This document shows positions 45,501-55,742 of a stretch of 64,000 nucleotides of DNA, in pieces. Under the pieces are notes generated by a model. The model ran no database searches, was not told the DNA's origin, and saw only the letters and a list, made by a program, of their open reading frames with translations. Position 1 is the stretch's first letter; each line of letters starts with the position of its first letter. The translations under genes were made by a program, and so were the position numbers. Source of the DNA: Caecitellus pseudoparvulus (taxonomy: Eukaryota > Bigyra: Bicosoecida); assembly GCA_965644315.1 (NCBI GenBank), contig CBFFRQ010000056.1, forward strand, positions 372,001 through 436,000, given 5' to 3'.

Positions 45501-46356
45501 GTCGTCGCAGTCCACACACGACAGTTGCTGCTGGCAGGCCACACCGTTGAAGGCGGTGGAGCAATCCTCCTCGACCAGCGTTCGCTTGTCCACCGTGACG
45601 GCACCAAGCGCACTCAGTGTGAAGCAGGCATCTTCCGACCCAGGCACAAACGAGGAAGTGGTGAAGAGGTCCTCGCTCAGGACGCTCGGCCCGACGGGCG
45701 TGTCGTCCATCCACACCCAAGTTCCCACGCCTGCGCCTGGCCCGTCGAAGCGCCAGCGCACCAGCCAGATGTCGGTGTCCACAGCATCGTACGAACCATC
45801 GTACAGCCCCTTGACCTCATCAGGGTGGTTGAACTTGGCAAGGCCTTCTTCCACGTCATTCCCAGGAATGTCACACGTGGAGGCAGAGATGGCGTTGGCT
45901 GCAATCGTCGGGCTGTCCACCGAGTAGAAACAGCCAGAGCGCAAGTCTGCGTCGAAGGCACGTGAAGCGCAGAAGGCGTGTTGCGGGGCCGGGCGCACGG
46001 CACGGCACAACGCTAGCATGCGCACAAGTCGAGTCTTGCTCCCTGCGATCGCAAGACGGGGTAGGACGTGCACGCTGTGTACGAACGGCATTTTGGCAGA
46101 GCAGATTCCGCAGCGCACGCACAAGCTGTACAGAAGCGAACCCTCAGGCTGGCATCCGACTGCGGGGCACGAGGGAACTTGAAGGGACATGTCAGAGGAA
46201 TGCGCTGGGCAGCACCATACCTCGCACGGGGTCAGAGGCGAAAGAGGAGCAAGTGGGGAGGGAGACAGCAGCCGATGCAGCGCCCGTCGCAGCGAGGGCT
46301 GTTACCCAAGCCAAGGCTACGCGCCGCTCGAGCCGCTCTCGGCCGAGCCAGAGCAT
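30555..46356 (-). CDS. Giant surface protein: lectin-like, Gly-rich, ~22 IPT/TIG, multipass C-terminus
   Basis: The reading frame is open without a break from 46190 to the stop at 30555 (5,211 codons). My preferred start is an upstream exon 46356-46221 encoding a signal peptide, spliced (GTATGG...CGCAG) to 45946; phase fits and gives 5,175 residues. That exon is inference. Residue numbers below count from 46190. About 90-430: Cys-containing domains I do not recognise. About 430-1515: some seven C-type-lectin-like repeats (C...SPxSxxC starts). About 1520-2140: glycine-rich region in two modules. About 2148-4270: roughly 22 IPT/TIG Ig-like repeats in two alternating types. About 4420-4640: Cys-rich segments including CKPCPVGAICEG and an EGF-like GCAEGYTGVLCGVC. 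About 4640-5190: eight or nine membrane segments with a ~170-residue cytoplasmic loop. It looks like a cell-surface adhesion receptor or channel-like protein; function unknown. Confidence 0.85.
37203..39419 (-). repeat. In-frame 1,113-bp tandem duplication inside the giant gene
   Basis: Two near-identical copies, about 38316-39419 and 37203-38306, offset by exactly 1,113 bp (371 codons). Each encodes four IPT/TIG repeats starting at PVILSVTPSSAPAGAW and ending with the DFPRDSLSAGAAV segment. By eye only a handful of bases differ (for example Gly/Ser in ITGVTV versus ITSVTV, and Ser/Ala in TTFSV versus TTFAV). The frame is preserved. Confidence 0.95.
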
Positions 46357-46813
46357 GCTTGATAACGTGGAGTGCACGCTTTTCCACAGCAGGGAGCTGC
46401 AAGGGCGGAAGCAGGCGGGAGGGTGAACGGTTCTCCGTCTCAGAAGTTGGCGGAGGGAGAAGAGAAGAAGGCAGCTGATGCGTGCCACTCACGAGCGCGC
46501 CCACAGCAGCTGCGCCGCTTGTCGGCGCTACGAAGCACAGGACAGGCCAAGCAAGGCACGATGCATGTGCACCGATGCTTTTTGATGGCGATGAATTGAA
46601 TTCCTGAGCACAGTGCTGCGGGGAAAAGGTGCACTGCCCCAGCACCTCATGCAGAGATAGAAGCAGCGGCACAGCGCCTGCCAGCAGGAGAGGCAAGGGA
46701 AGGAAGCACGAGGGTTGGCTCCCATGTGATGTAGCAGCCCAGCCCAGCCGGGTCCCGCCCGGCGGAGTGCTTGGGCGCTTCGACAGGCGCAGTGCTGTAG
46801 TGGCTGGCTGGCG
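46357..46813. other. Region between giant gene and thiol dioxygenase
   Basis: Holds the promoter of the giant gene and the 3' end of the dioxygenase gene upstream of it on the same strand. Several minus-strand frames are open but lack conserved character. No RNA gene or repeat was seen. Confidence 0.35.
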
Positions 46814-47718
46814 TTACAAACCGAGCATGTTCAGGCCCAGCGGGTGGCCAGGGAGCGGCGAGAGGGAGAGGCGCGCCGAAGCCCCCCCCTGCGCAGCCAG
46901 CGCATGCAAGGCATCCGCATGCACTTGCTGTCCGTCTTGGCTGACTGCGTAGTACGTGCAGGGCGCGTCGGCCGCGTAGGGCGGCAGGAGCACCTCCAAC
47001 ACTGTTGCCACGTCAGCCCCAGCGCAGATGCGTTGCGGGGGCAGGGGGCATTCAAATGCGTGCAGGTTGCCCTCGCTGGGGCCCAGCAGCCAGGTGTCGC
47101 CGGTGTGTTTCTCCTGCCTTTCATGTGGCACTGCTGGGATGGTGGGTGCAGTTGCGGCAGCTGCTGGCGGCCACTGCGGCGTTGCCGAGTGCACGTGCAG
47201 TGACCCGGACAGCAGGCGTGAGAGGACGTGCATGCCGCGGTGGTCGTGCATGGGGATGCCGCTGCCGGGAGGGATGATGAACGCAGACACTTCGCACAGG
47301 CGGCACATGTGCAGAGGGACCACGGCGAGGGGCAGTGGCACGAAGGGCCAGGCCACGAGGTTGGACGTGTGCTTGTGCCCCGTCAGCCAGGCCTGCAGCG
47401 TGGCGGAGAACTCTTCAGGGGCGACTTCACTGTGACTGCGCACTTGGTCTTGGTAGTTTGCCCACGCACGGGGGCTGGCTTGGGTCATCACTGAGGAGGG
47501 CGTCGGTACTCCGGGGCTTGCGTTTTGCCTGCGTTTTGCCTGCGTTTCACGAAGCACGCACCGTCGTCCAAGGATACAGCTTCCAAGGCTTCCAGGACAT
47601 CCGTGGTCCAGGCCGGGCGACGAGCAACTTGGGCAGCTGCAGACGCCGCGGCATGGCCAAGTTTTGCCTGCTCCTGGGCAGCCCCCCGGGCTGCAGCGAT
47701 CAACCGTGCCACAGCCAT
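46814..47718 (-). CDS. Thiol dioxygenase (plant cysteine oxidase/ADO type)
   Basis: Cupin-fold non-haem iron enzyme that oxidises a thiol, typically an N-terminal Cys of a protein or cysteamine, with O2. In plants and animals this family acts as an oxygen sensor feeding the N-degron pathway. Two exons, 47718-47562 and 47490-46814, give 277 residues; the 71-nt intron has a GTGCGT donor. The cupin core FIIPPGSGIPMHDHRGMHVL supplies two iron ligands, His134 and His136, and NLHAFEC supplies the third, His196. Family blocks SRLLSGSLHVHS, LEVLLPPYA and CTYY are intact. A first exon rich in Ala precedes the core and could be a targeting peptide. An O2-sensing role here is inference. It is divergent with the MFSD1-like gene. 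Confidence 0.88.
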
Positions 47719-48085
47719 GGCGCATGGGCTGCTGTGTCTTGAGCTGAACCCGCAGGCGATTGGGACTGGAAATGAAGGGGAATGATCGTGAGAAAATTTT
47801 GGCAGGCGCTTATCCGAGCAGCCGAGGCATAACGAAGTGCACCCCGCGCAATCAGATGTGCAGCATGACGGGAAGTGAAGCGCTTCACAGCGCGCAAGCC
47901 CGCGAGGCCGCACAGACACGCACAGAACGCAGCCATGAACACTTCCACAACCCCCACCCACCCACATCAAGCTACAGGTGCCATCCAGTGCCTGCAGCAC
48001 CGCGTTCGCTGTGCTGACCAGAACTGACACCCTTGGCAATTCGGGGTTCCCAGGGCGAGGCAAATTCCGCACCCACCCTGGCGCA
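47719..48085. promoter_or_regulatory. Shared upstream region of dioxygenase and MFSD1-like genes
   Basis: 367 nt between divergent ATGs. It is somewhat richer in A/T than its surroundings. No named element seen; call rests on position. Confidence 0.35.
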
Positions 48086-50306
48086 ATGGCAGGCAGCGGG
48101 ACTGCAAGCAAAGGCGCCATGATCGCCACAGAGCGTGGGCACTTGGCAATCCGGTGGCTCATGCTGGTGTTGCTGTGTGTGGCCTTGCTGGGCAGCTACT
48201 ACTGCTACGACAACCCAACTGCCCTGCTCAACAACGTACGCCTTGCACACGCGGGCTTGCTGAGGCGGAGGACGCAGCGCCCGCCCGTCGCCCCCCTCTG
48301 CGCAGATGAAGGAGTACTACAACATCCCATCTGCCGCCAACAGCACTGCCGCGAAGCGCTTCAACCTGAACTACAACTTGCTGTACAGCGTGCGTCGCCG
48401 CGTGTGGGCCGCTGCGCACGCGAGCCAGTGCGTAACGCCCCCCCCGCGCCCGCCCCCCCCCAGGTGTACTCCATCCCCAACACCATCCTGCCCTTCTTCG
48501 GGGGGATCATTTCGGACCGCCTGGGTGCGTGCAGTTGCCCCGCCACCCTTGGCGCACTCGGTGTGCCACAGCCCGTGCCCCACTCGTGCAGGTGTTCGGC
48601 TGATGTCCATGGTGTTCGCGGCGCTGATCATGCTGGGGCAGCTCATCTTCGCCATCGGCATGACCATGAGCGACGTGTCCTCGGGCTGGTACGTCATGTT
48701 CGTGGGCCGCACGGTGTTCGGGTTTGGCGGCGAGTCCCTGTCCGTGGCCATGTCAGCCATGATCGCGCAGTGGTTCACGGGCAAGGAGCTAGCCATGGCG
48801 CTGGGCGTGAACCTGGCCCTGGCCCGCGTTGGCTCCGTCATCAACGACCTGGCCTCCCAGGCCATCGCTGAGAAGTGGCCCATTTACTGGGCGCTGTGGG
48901 CGGGGCTGGGAGTCTGCATTATTTCCTTCGGCGCCACTGTGTGGGGGTACTACATCGACGTCAACGCCGTCAGCGTGCTGGCCAAGAACAAACTCTCCCT
49001 CATCATGTCAGGCGCCATGGCACGGCCCACGCGCAAGGCCAAGGCCCCTGACGCAGTGGCCGGCAGCCTGAACACCGACAAGGCCGGCTCCTACCAGTCG
49101 CCCGCATTCAAGCCGGCCCCGGCGCCTGCCAGCTCTGCCTCCGGCTCCACGGCCCTGCTGCAGGGGGAGTCCACCCCCACCCTCACCTCCAGTCTGCCAC
49201 AGGGCTTGACGGACATGGCCAGTGACTCGCCCGGCACGCTGCGCCTGGGCCCGGCAGCCATGGGCGGGTCGCGGGGCGCGGACGTGGCCCTGCCCTCCTT
49301 GGGGCCCGGGGCCACCCACTCGGAGACCACCACCACCCACACGGGGTTCGAGGAGTCACCCGCCATGGGTGTGCGGGAGGGCAGTGGGTATGCTGCGCTG
49401 AAGGCAGAGGGCGACGGCGCTCCGCTGTCTGAGGAGGAGCTCATCGCGCAGCTGAACGAGGTGGAGAGCGAGGTGGTGCGGTGCTCGGACGTGATGGCCT
49501 TCCCCATGACCTTCTGGATCATCACGCTGTCCTGCCTCACCGTGTACTGCGCCGTGCTGCCCTTCAACAACATCGCCGCCAACTTCATCGCCACCAAGTG
49601 GTTGCTGCCGGAGGCGGGCGACCCCACCACGGACGCCGGCAAGAACAAGGTCTTCGCCAAGGCCAACCAGATCATGCTCATCACGTACTTGACGGCGGGC
49701 TTCCTGAGCCCCTTCATGGGCGCCCTCATTGACCGCATCGGCCTGCGGGCTGTCCTGAACGTCCTGGCGGCAGTGCTCATCGTCATGGTGCACTTCGTGC
49801 TGGGGTACACCGACATGTACCCCATCGCGCCCCTGGTGGTGCTGGGCATCTGCTACTCCATCTACGCAGCGGCACTGTGGCCCAGCATTGCCCTGGTCGT
49901 CAAGCCGGAGTTCCAGGGCACGGCGTACGGCGTCGTGACGGCCGTGCAGAACGCCGGACTGGCCCTGGCGCCCCTCGTCATCTCCACACTCATGCCGCCC
50001 ACCAATTGCAACGGCAGCTACAAGTGCGTGGAGACGTTCTTCATCTCCCTCGGAGCTGTCGGCGTCGTGACGGGCCTTGCCCTGAACCTGGCAGATTGGT
50101 GGGCCCCCGTGGCCGTGCTGAACCTGACGGACAAGGCTGCGACAGCCAAGAAAAAGGAACTGGGCCTGCTGACAGCGGAGGAGCTGGCAGCGGAAGTGGC
50201 GCGGGAGGCAGCTGAGGCGCAGCAGGACGGCAAGGCAGAGACCACGGGCCTGCTGGCTGCTGCACGCTCCAGCTCAGTGGATGCGTCCGCCTCCAGTGCT
50301 GTGTGA
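48086..50306 (+). CDS. MFSD1: MFSD1-like major facilitator transporter
   Basis: Twelve-helix transporter of the major facilitator superfamily; the closest described relative by motif is MFSD1, a lysosomal dipeptide exporter. Four exons, 48086-48235, 48306-48389, 48464-48524 and 48592-50306, give 669 residues; introns are 70, 74 and 67 nt. Supporting blocks are YNLLYSVYSIPNTILPFFGG, ISDRLGVRLM, VGRTVFGFGGESLSVAMSA, WFTGKELAMALG and ARVGSVINDL. These match the family GRFVFGxGGESLAVAQ and FKGKELNLVFG segments in order. A cytoplasmic loop of about 170 residues, rich in Pro, Ser and Gly, sits between helices 6 and 7 and is longer than usual. A dileucine-like acidic stretch (SEEELIAQL) in that loop could direct endolysosomal sorting, which is inference. 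Confidence 0.85.
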
Positions 50307-50817
50307 GGGTGCAGGTGGCTGTCGGCGTGTGCAAGGGGTGTGCGAGGGGGGTCGGTTGCACCCGGCTGCGGCGGCATCTTCCTCCCCCGCGCCCACGCAG
50401 CCGGGAGGGGGTCGCAGCAGCACCTTGCAGGCTGCCTGCCAGAGGCAGGCACGTGCTTGGTGCAGGCGCGCAATCTGCGGGGGGTGGTGCTGTGCTGCCT
50501 GGCAGATGCCTCGTGCCGAGCTTCGCCCCTCTCGCCGCCCCATCATCACTACCCGCACCAGAAAATCCGTGCCGCCACAAAGCAATGCACGGCAAGACCG
50601 CAGCGTGATGCACCGGCTTCTGCCGTCTGGTGAGTGCATTTCGGCGGTGCAGCCGCTTTTTCGCTGCTCTCGGCGGATGCCAGGCGCCTAAACAGCAGTT
50701 CTTGGTGGCTGGTGGTCAGCAGTTGGCTAGAAGCGTTTCAGGGGCACAACGCCGAGTGTTGGTGGGCAGTTCCGAGGCCTTGCCCCCGTCAAGCCGCACC
50801 CCCTGCACAGAAAGGAC
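50307..50817. other. Intergenic, nothing firm
   Basis: About 510 nt between the transporter and the kinase. A short ATG frame at 50608 is followed directly by a GTGAGT donor-like site, so an alternative first exon of the kinase is possible. No repeats or RNA genes were seen. Confidence 0.35.
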
Positions 50818-52959
50818 ATGTCTGCAGCTCGTAGGTCGTTCCTGCGCCACGCTGCCTCACGCCGTGCCGCATGACACCTCGCGTTGTGCTGCCACAGCGC
50901 CAACGAAGCAGGCCGCCTCAGACGGCGAGCTGATCGAGAGCGGAGGGCAAGCCGCCGTGTACAAGCAAGTGCACCCAGTGCACGGGCCAGTGGCAATGAA
51001 GGTCATCCCACAAGGCAAAGGCTCCGCTGCTGCATGCGAGCGCAAGTGTGTACGTGGCAGGGCAAGCTCCCGAAAGCGCGGAGCAGCGTGTCGCCGCGAC
51101 GGCTCCCTGGAGCGGCTTGTTTTGGCCCCTGGCACACTTCCCCTTCGCCTGCGCAGGCGAGGCGTCTTGGGACGAGCCACCCACACATCACACGTTGCCT
51201 GTCGGTGCAGCAGACGGCAGGCGGTGACACCCAGTTCGTGCTGGAGCTGGGGCACTGTGACATGCACGATGCTCTGTCATTCTGCAAGAAGTCTGGCTTT
51301 GCCGAGTCGGACTTTTGCCGGGAGTGGATGCTGCAGGTGGCTCATGGTACGTGGCAGCCTGTTTGCGGGGCCGTGCCCTGGTGAGGGCAGGTGTGACCGG
51401 CTGTGCATCGCACACCTCGAGCTTCGTGCCGCTCCTGCGCAGGTCTGTGCCACGCGCACTCCTGCGGCATCGCGCACCGCGACTTGAAGCCGGAGAATTT
51501 GCTCCTTTTCCGGGCGAACCCATCAGAAGGCGGTGCCTCGCCGGTGCGGGCTGCCTCCGCGCACAGCAGTTCTGGGTCTGGCGCGGACGCGCGGCGGCGG
51601 CGTGGCGGGGAATTGCGGGAGGCACTGGACACTTGGCGGAGGGGCCAGCGCACGCAGGCCATGGGTCGCAACATCGCCGACCGTTTCGTCGCAAAGGTGT
51701 GCGATTTCGGCTCGGCCTTTGTCACGCCGTCCAAGTCTCCGCCTGCACAGCCTCGGGGGCACGCCGCCTGCGGCAGCACCAAGTACTCGCCGCCGGAGGT
51801 GCGGCGGCTCATGTGCATGAAGATGCAGCCCAAGGACGCCGCCAAAGTGTGGCCGGAGGGGACGTGGGACGCCGCCCGACGCCTGGGTTACGACCCCTTC
51901 GCAGCTGACGTGTGGGCGTTTGCCGTCATTGTGTACGTAGCCACCATGGGCAGCCGGCCGTGGCGGTACGCCCTCATCTTCGACGCCTCCTGGCGGGCCT
52001 TTGTCCGCACCCAGCAACCCGGCACGATGAGCGAAGCGGTTTGTGGTCCAGGCCACGCCCTGTGGACCTCCAAGCACGCCCAGGCTGCAGAGCCGGCCTG
52101 GGCGTGGCCTGCGAGCATGTCGCCGGCACTGCGCGACCTGCTGCAGAAGTGCCTCCGCGTGCGGCCGCAGGAGCGCCCGACGATGAAGCAGGTCCTGCAG
52201 CACCCTTGGTTTGTGGACCCCACTTGGACCCCGGCCCGCCAGGGCGTGGCCCCGCCCCTGCACATCCACCTTCCCAGCGCAGCGTCCACAGCCTCCGCCA
52301 CTGACGTGACCACGACGGAGTCCCCGCCCTCGGAGGCATCCCCCAGCGCCGCCATCCCGCGGGGCGTCGTGTCCACGCCAGCTGGGGTGAAGCACGCAGA
52401 GGGGGCGTTGCCGCCTCTTGTGCAGGGGGGCTCATCCCCCCCCCTGCACCGTCAGGGACCCTTGGCCACGCGGGGGGGCCCCCTCGTCTCCACACAGCGC
52501 AGCTCGGGCGGTGGCTCCAGCATAGGCAGCCCATCCCTGGCATCCACTGGCTCCTGGCACGCCCGGTCGGCACATGGGCGCACGCTGAGTTGGCTGCGCA
52601 GCCCCAGCCGGGCCTCGGGCGCAGACAGCCTCGTCACGGAGGACGCCCCGTCAGAGCCCAGCACCTCCCTCCCCATCGGCTCTGCGCGGTCTCTGCCGCA
52701 CACCGAAGTGGACGACGCCGCGTCCGCCTGGAGCAGCTTGATCTCCGTCACCTCCGGGGCCAGCGCCGGCCCCGCCACACACAGGCGAAGCCATGCCAGC
52801 AGCATGGGCAGCTCCGGCAGCCCGGCTTCTGTGGACCACACGGGGAAAAGACCAGGCGCGGTGGACAGCAGCGTGCGTCCAGTTGTCGCACGAGCGGCGT
52901 CAGGCACTCCTTGGAAGGTGCCCCTCTGGACCACGCCAGCGCAAGCAGGCCAAGGGTAG
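50818..52959 (+). CDS. Ser/Thr protein kinase with insert before DFG
   Basis: Protein kinase, CAMK/SNF1-like in general look. Four exons, 50818-50830, 50898-51049, 51157-51346 and 51443-52959, give 623 residues. The 13-nt first exon (Met-Ser-Ala-Ala plus one base) is inferred because no other ATG fits and the 67-nt intron is of normal size. Key residues: Gly-rich loop ESGGQAAVYK, beta-3 Lys39 in VAMK, HRDLKPEN at 130-137, and DFG at 206-208. About 74 residues lie between the catalytic Asp132 and the DFG Asp206, where 18-20 is usual, so a Ser/Arg-rich insert of about 55 residues is present in the catalytic core. The activation segment ends GSTKYSPPEV, and DVWAFAVIVYVATMGSRPW follows. After the kinase domain, about 270 residues are Ser/Pro-rich and look disordered, with many possible phosphosites. 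The substrate is unknown. Confidence 0.82.
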
Positions 52960-53236
52960 GTGGTGGCTGAGCACACTTGCACGTGCTGGGCAAAAGCTGC
53001 GTCAATGGCAGGCAGTCACACGGCCAATGTATGTTCTTGCTCGACTGTGCTTGTAGTGTGACCCGCGTCCATCGCCCTCGACGCTCCCCCGCCTTCCGCG
53101 CGCCTTGTGAGAGTGTTTCGCGGAGAAACGCGGAGCGGGCCGTGCCTCACTTCCGGGTCACACAGCGCCCAGCGACCACCAGGACACTGCCTGTGCCGGG
53201 AAGCTCAGCCCTTGAGAAATTCTCGCTTACTTCAGC

Positions 53237-54442
53237 ATGCGTTGGTCTGTGGTCGCTCTGACTCTGGGGCTAGCAGCTGGCGCTGCGTTGCCACGCTTGG
53301 CTGGAGCAAGTGCAAGGCCGGGTACACAGGCTCTGCGGCCAGTGCGGCACAGCGTGCAGCCGAGGGCCCTGCAAGTCGTCCCAGACTGCACGTCTGATGA
53401 GGCGCTGCGCCTGGAGGCCGGCGGCTTCGTGTGTGTGCCCAAGGACTGCGTCGTGCTGCACGGAGCAGGGTTTGTGTTCGACCCGTCCACCCGCACGTGC
53501 ATCGACCCCACAGCTGTGCCCAGCCCGACGCCGTCCCCTTCGGCAGGTGCGAGTGCAGGTCCAGGTGGCGCTACCTCTCGCCCTGCCAGCTCTGGGCCGG
53601 ACTGCAGCGGCCACGGCTCAGTGATCTGCATTGCTCCCAGCGACTCGGACGGCACCCTGACCCCCGAGCAGGTGCAGGCGCTCACCGTGTGCACCTGCGA
53701 GTGCGAGGAGGGCTGGGCCAGTCGCAGTGGAGGGGCAATGAATGCTTCCTCCCCCTTGTGCAGTGTCCGCAGCACTGCGTATGACGCGGGCGGAGGGGAG
53801 GGCAGCTCGGAAGGCAGTGTGCAGGACGGCTGCGAAGGGGACGCACTGTGCTCAGCCTGGGCCTCCGCCGAGTACATCCTGGCGCTGCTGGGCATCCTGG
53901 CGCTGGTCATGTGCATTTCGTGCTGCTGTTGCTGGGAGCGCCTGCCCGCTCCCGTCAAGGTGTGCGTGGGGAAGGCGCTGCTTGCGCCGTGTGCGCGCTG
54001 TCGCCCTGCAACTCCGACACAGGTGTCCCTGCCAAACGCGGCGACTGCGGGGGACGAGGCAGCCAAGCCTGCGCAGACGCCGTCACACGCGCCGGCAACT
54101 CGACGCAGGTCTACGCTGGTGGCGCTGGTGGCGGCCCTGCAGAGCCAGGTGGAGTCACTGCAGTCTCAGCTGGCGCCGCCGCCCGTGTTGAGCAGTCAGC
54201 AACGGCGCGCGACGATGACGTCAGCGAACCCACTGTGGAAGGGAGGGGGCGAGTCGGACGTGACACAGATCCCCACGACTGGGGCTGTGACGTGGGATGA
54301 GTCAGGGCAGTACTGGTGGGATGGGGAGGCGTGGGTGTATGCGGGTGAGGTGACGTGGGATGAGTCGGGGTACTACTGGTGGGATGCCGGGCAGGAGGCG
54401 TGGGTGGACGGCACGCAAGCCCTGCCCCGTCGGGCGGTGTGA
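53237..54442 (+). CDS. Type I membrane protein with aromatic cytoplasmic repeats
   Basis: I do not recognise a family. The 401-residue product opens with a signal peptide (MRWSVVALTLGLAAGAALP, cleavage near residue 24). The extracellular part holds Cys-containing segments (CTSDEALRLEAGGFVCVPKD), a Ser/Pro/Gly linker and an EGF-like stretch (CSGHGSVICIA to CTCECEEGWASR). One membrane segment lies at about 213-234, followed by a cysteine cluster (SCCCCWERL) likely to be palmitoylated. The cytoplasmic tail has a short coiled coil and ends in two tandem 21-residue repeats with WDESGxYWWD cores (Trp353 and Trp374). A stop-free 63-nt stretch between GTCAAG and GACACAG could be a hidden intron just after the membrane segment. 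It ends 19 nt from the convergent Vps28 gene. Confidence 0.72.
   Translation: MRWSVVALTLGLAAGAALPRLAGASARPGTQALRPVRHSVQPRALQVVPDCTSDEALRLEAGGFVCVPKDCVVLHGAGFVFDPSTRTCIDPTAVPSPTPSPSAGASAGPGGATSRPASSGPDCSGHGSVICIAPSDSDGTLTPEQVQALTVCTCECEEGWASRSGGAMNASSPLCSVRSTAYDAGGGEGSSEGSVQDGCEGDALCSAWASAEYILALLGILALVMCISCCCCWERLPAPVKVCVGKALLAPCARCRPATPTQVSLPNAATAGDEAAKPAQTPSHAPATRRRSTLVALVAALQSQVESLQSQLAPPPVLSSQQRRATMTSANPLWKGGGESDVTQIPTTGAVTWDESGQYWWDGEAWVYAGEVTWDESGYYWWDAGQEAWVDGTQALPRRAV
54284..54412 (+). repeat. Two tandem WDESGxYWWD coding repeats
   Basis: Two copies of about 63 bp (21 residues) encode TWDESGQYWWDGEAWVY and TWDESGYYWWDAGQEAWV. The DNA copies share most bases, including the stretch GTGACGTGGGATGAGTC, showing a recent duplication. 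Confidence 0.85.
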
Positions 54443-54461
54443 TGGCGGCACAGCGCTGCAT

Positions 54462-55297
54462 TCACGAAGTGCCCTCTAGCGCCTCCTCAAATGCACTGTT
54501 GCTCTGCTGCACGTCCAGCGCCATGGTGCGGGCCTGTGACTCGGACAGCTCGTCCGACGCGTCCATGGCGTTCAGGCGGCTGAGCCAGGGCGACAGTGTC
54601 GCCTTGCTGGGGTGGTCTGCAGGCAGCATGGCGTGTCGCTGCAGGGACGTCATCAGCGCCGTCAGGTGCGGGTACAACCGGTCCTTGGCCGTCATGCCCA
54701 TGACCAGTGCGTCCCGCACGGTGATGTACAAGCTCGTCTGCGCAGCAGCGGGCGGCGGGGGGAGGGTCAACGCGGCACGTGGCGCAGCATGCAGCGGCCT
54801 GCACCCACAGTTTCATGCACGTGGCTGGGCTTGTACTCATGCGTGGCAGTGGTGTACTTGGCGGTGGCAGGCACTCGGTCCTCCAACAGCCGCAGCTGTG
54901 CTCGTGTGGCATCCAGGCCGAACTCCCTCATGAACTTCGGCACACTGTCAGGGCCTGTGAGAATGCCCTTGGACTGCAGCGCTCGCTCCTGCATCTGGAA
55001 GCTGCTGATGAGGGAGCTGCAGGCACTCGTGTAGGCATCTGCGCAAGGCGTGTCGAAGCCAGTGAAACGCCACGCCAGCAGCGCCAGCGGCGCCAGCGCC
55101 GCACCTGCGTCAATGTGCCCCTTCGCATACGAAGCCTCCAACATGTCTGTCGCCTTTAGGACGCCGTACAGTTCCGACATCTCGTCCAGTTGCTCCCGCT
55201 CGGCACGTGTGGTGGCCACTCGCATCTCCTTGCTGGTGTCCAGCGGCACCTGGGCAGGGCCCCCCGCAGCCGCCGCGCTGGGGAAACTAGTTTGCAT
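54462..55297 (-). CDS. VPS28: ESCRT-I subunit Vps28
   Basis: Subunit of ESCRT-I, which sorts ubiquitinated cargo into multivesicular bodies and acts in membrane scission. Two exons, 55297-54821 and 54737-54462, give 250 residues; human VPS28 has 221. The 83-nt intron (GTGCAT...GCGCAG) joins HEYKPSH to TSLYITVRDAL with the family spacing. The N-terminal core-binding helices include EREQLDEMSELYGVLKATDMLE, DAYTSACSSLISSF (family YTAAC block) and FMREFGLDA. The C-terminal four-helix domain has the typical WLSRLNAMDASDELSESQAR and FEEALEG end, and is the part that binds ESCRT-II/III in other organisms. A Ser/Ala/Gly-rich N-terminus of about 25 residues is extra. Partners Vps23 and Vps37 are not in this window. 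Confidence 0.92.
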
Positions 55298-55742
55298 GCT
55301 GCAGCTATTAAGTGGTCACAGGAATGGTTCCAAGCCTTTGCCTTGGGTTTGGTTGCGCCGTGACGCGTGTGGTGACGCTGGGCCGCGGAAGCAGGACGAG
55401 TCCAGGAAAGGTCCGCAGTGGAGGGAGGCGAAAACGTTGCGGCAAAGCAGTGCCCAAGGATAAAGTCCCAGAGAGGTTATTGTGGGAAATTGGGGTGTGT
55501 TTTCAAATTGACTTTGTCCTGCAAAGCTGCGTTGAGTCTTGAATCGAGTGAGGGTGCTCAGACAGTCGCATGACACGGACTGGGAGGCCCCCGGCGCAAC
55601 ACTGCGCGGTCCTCCCACCGCCCTACACTCCCCTGCCCCTTCACTTCCACAGCGCCAGCTGTAGCACCGCCTGCCTCCCGGTCTTTCCTGCACACAGCTG
55701 TGCAGCGGTGGTGAATGCGGAAATTGTAGCTGCTCACCCACC
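55298..55742. promoter_or_regulatory. Shared upstream region of Vps28 and RS-rich gene
   Basis: 445 nt between divergent ATGs. It contains no recognisable gene. It is relatively A/T-rich near 55490-55550. Regulatory by position only. Confidence 0.3.

Noticed and set aside
48371-50639. Minus-strand frames opposite the MFSD1-like transporter
   Set aside because: No conserved features; the plus strand carries strong family motifs.
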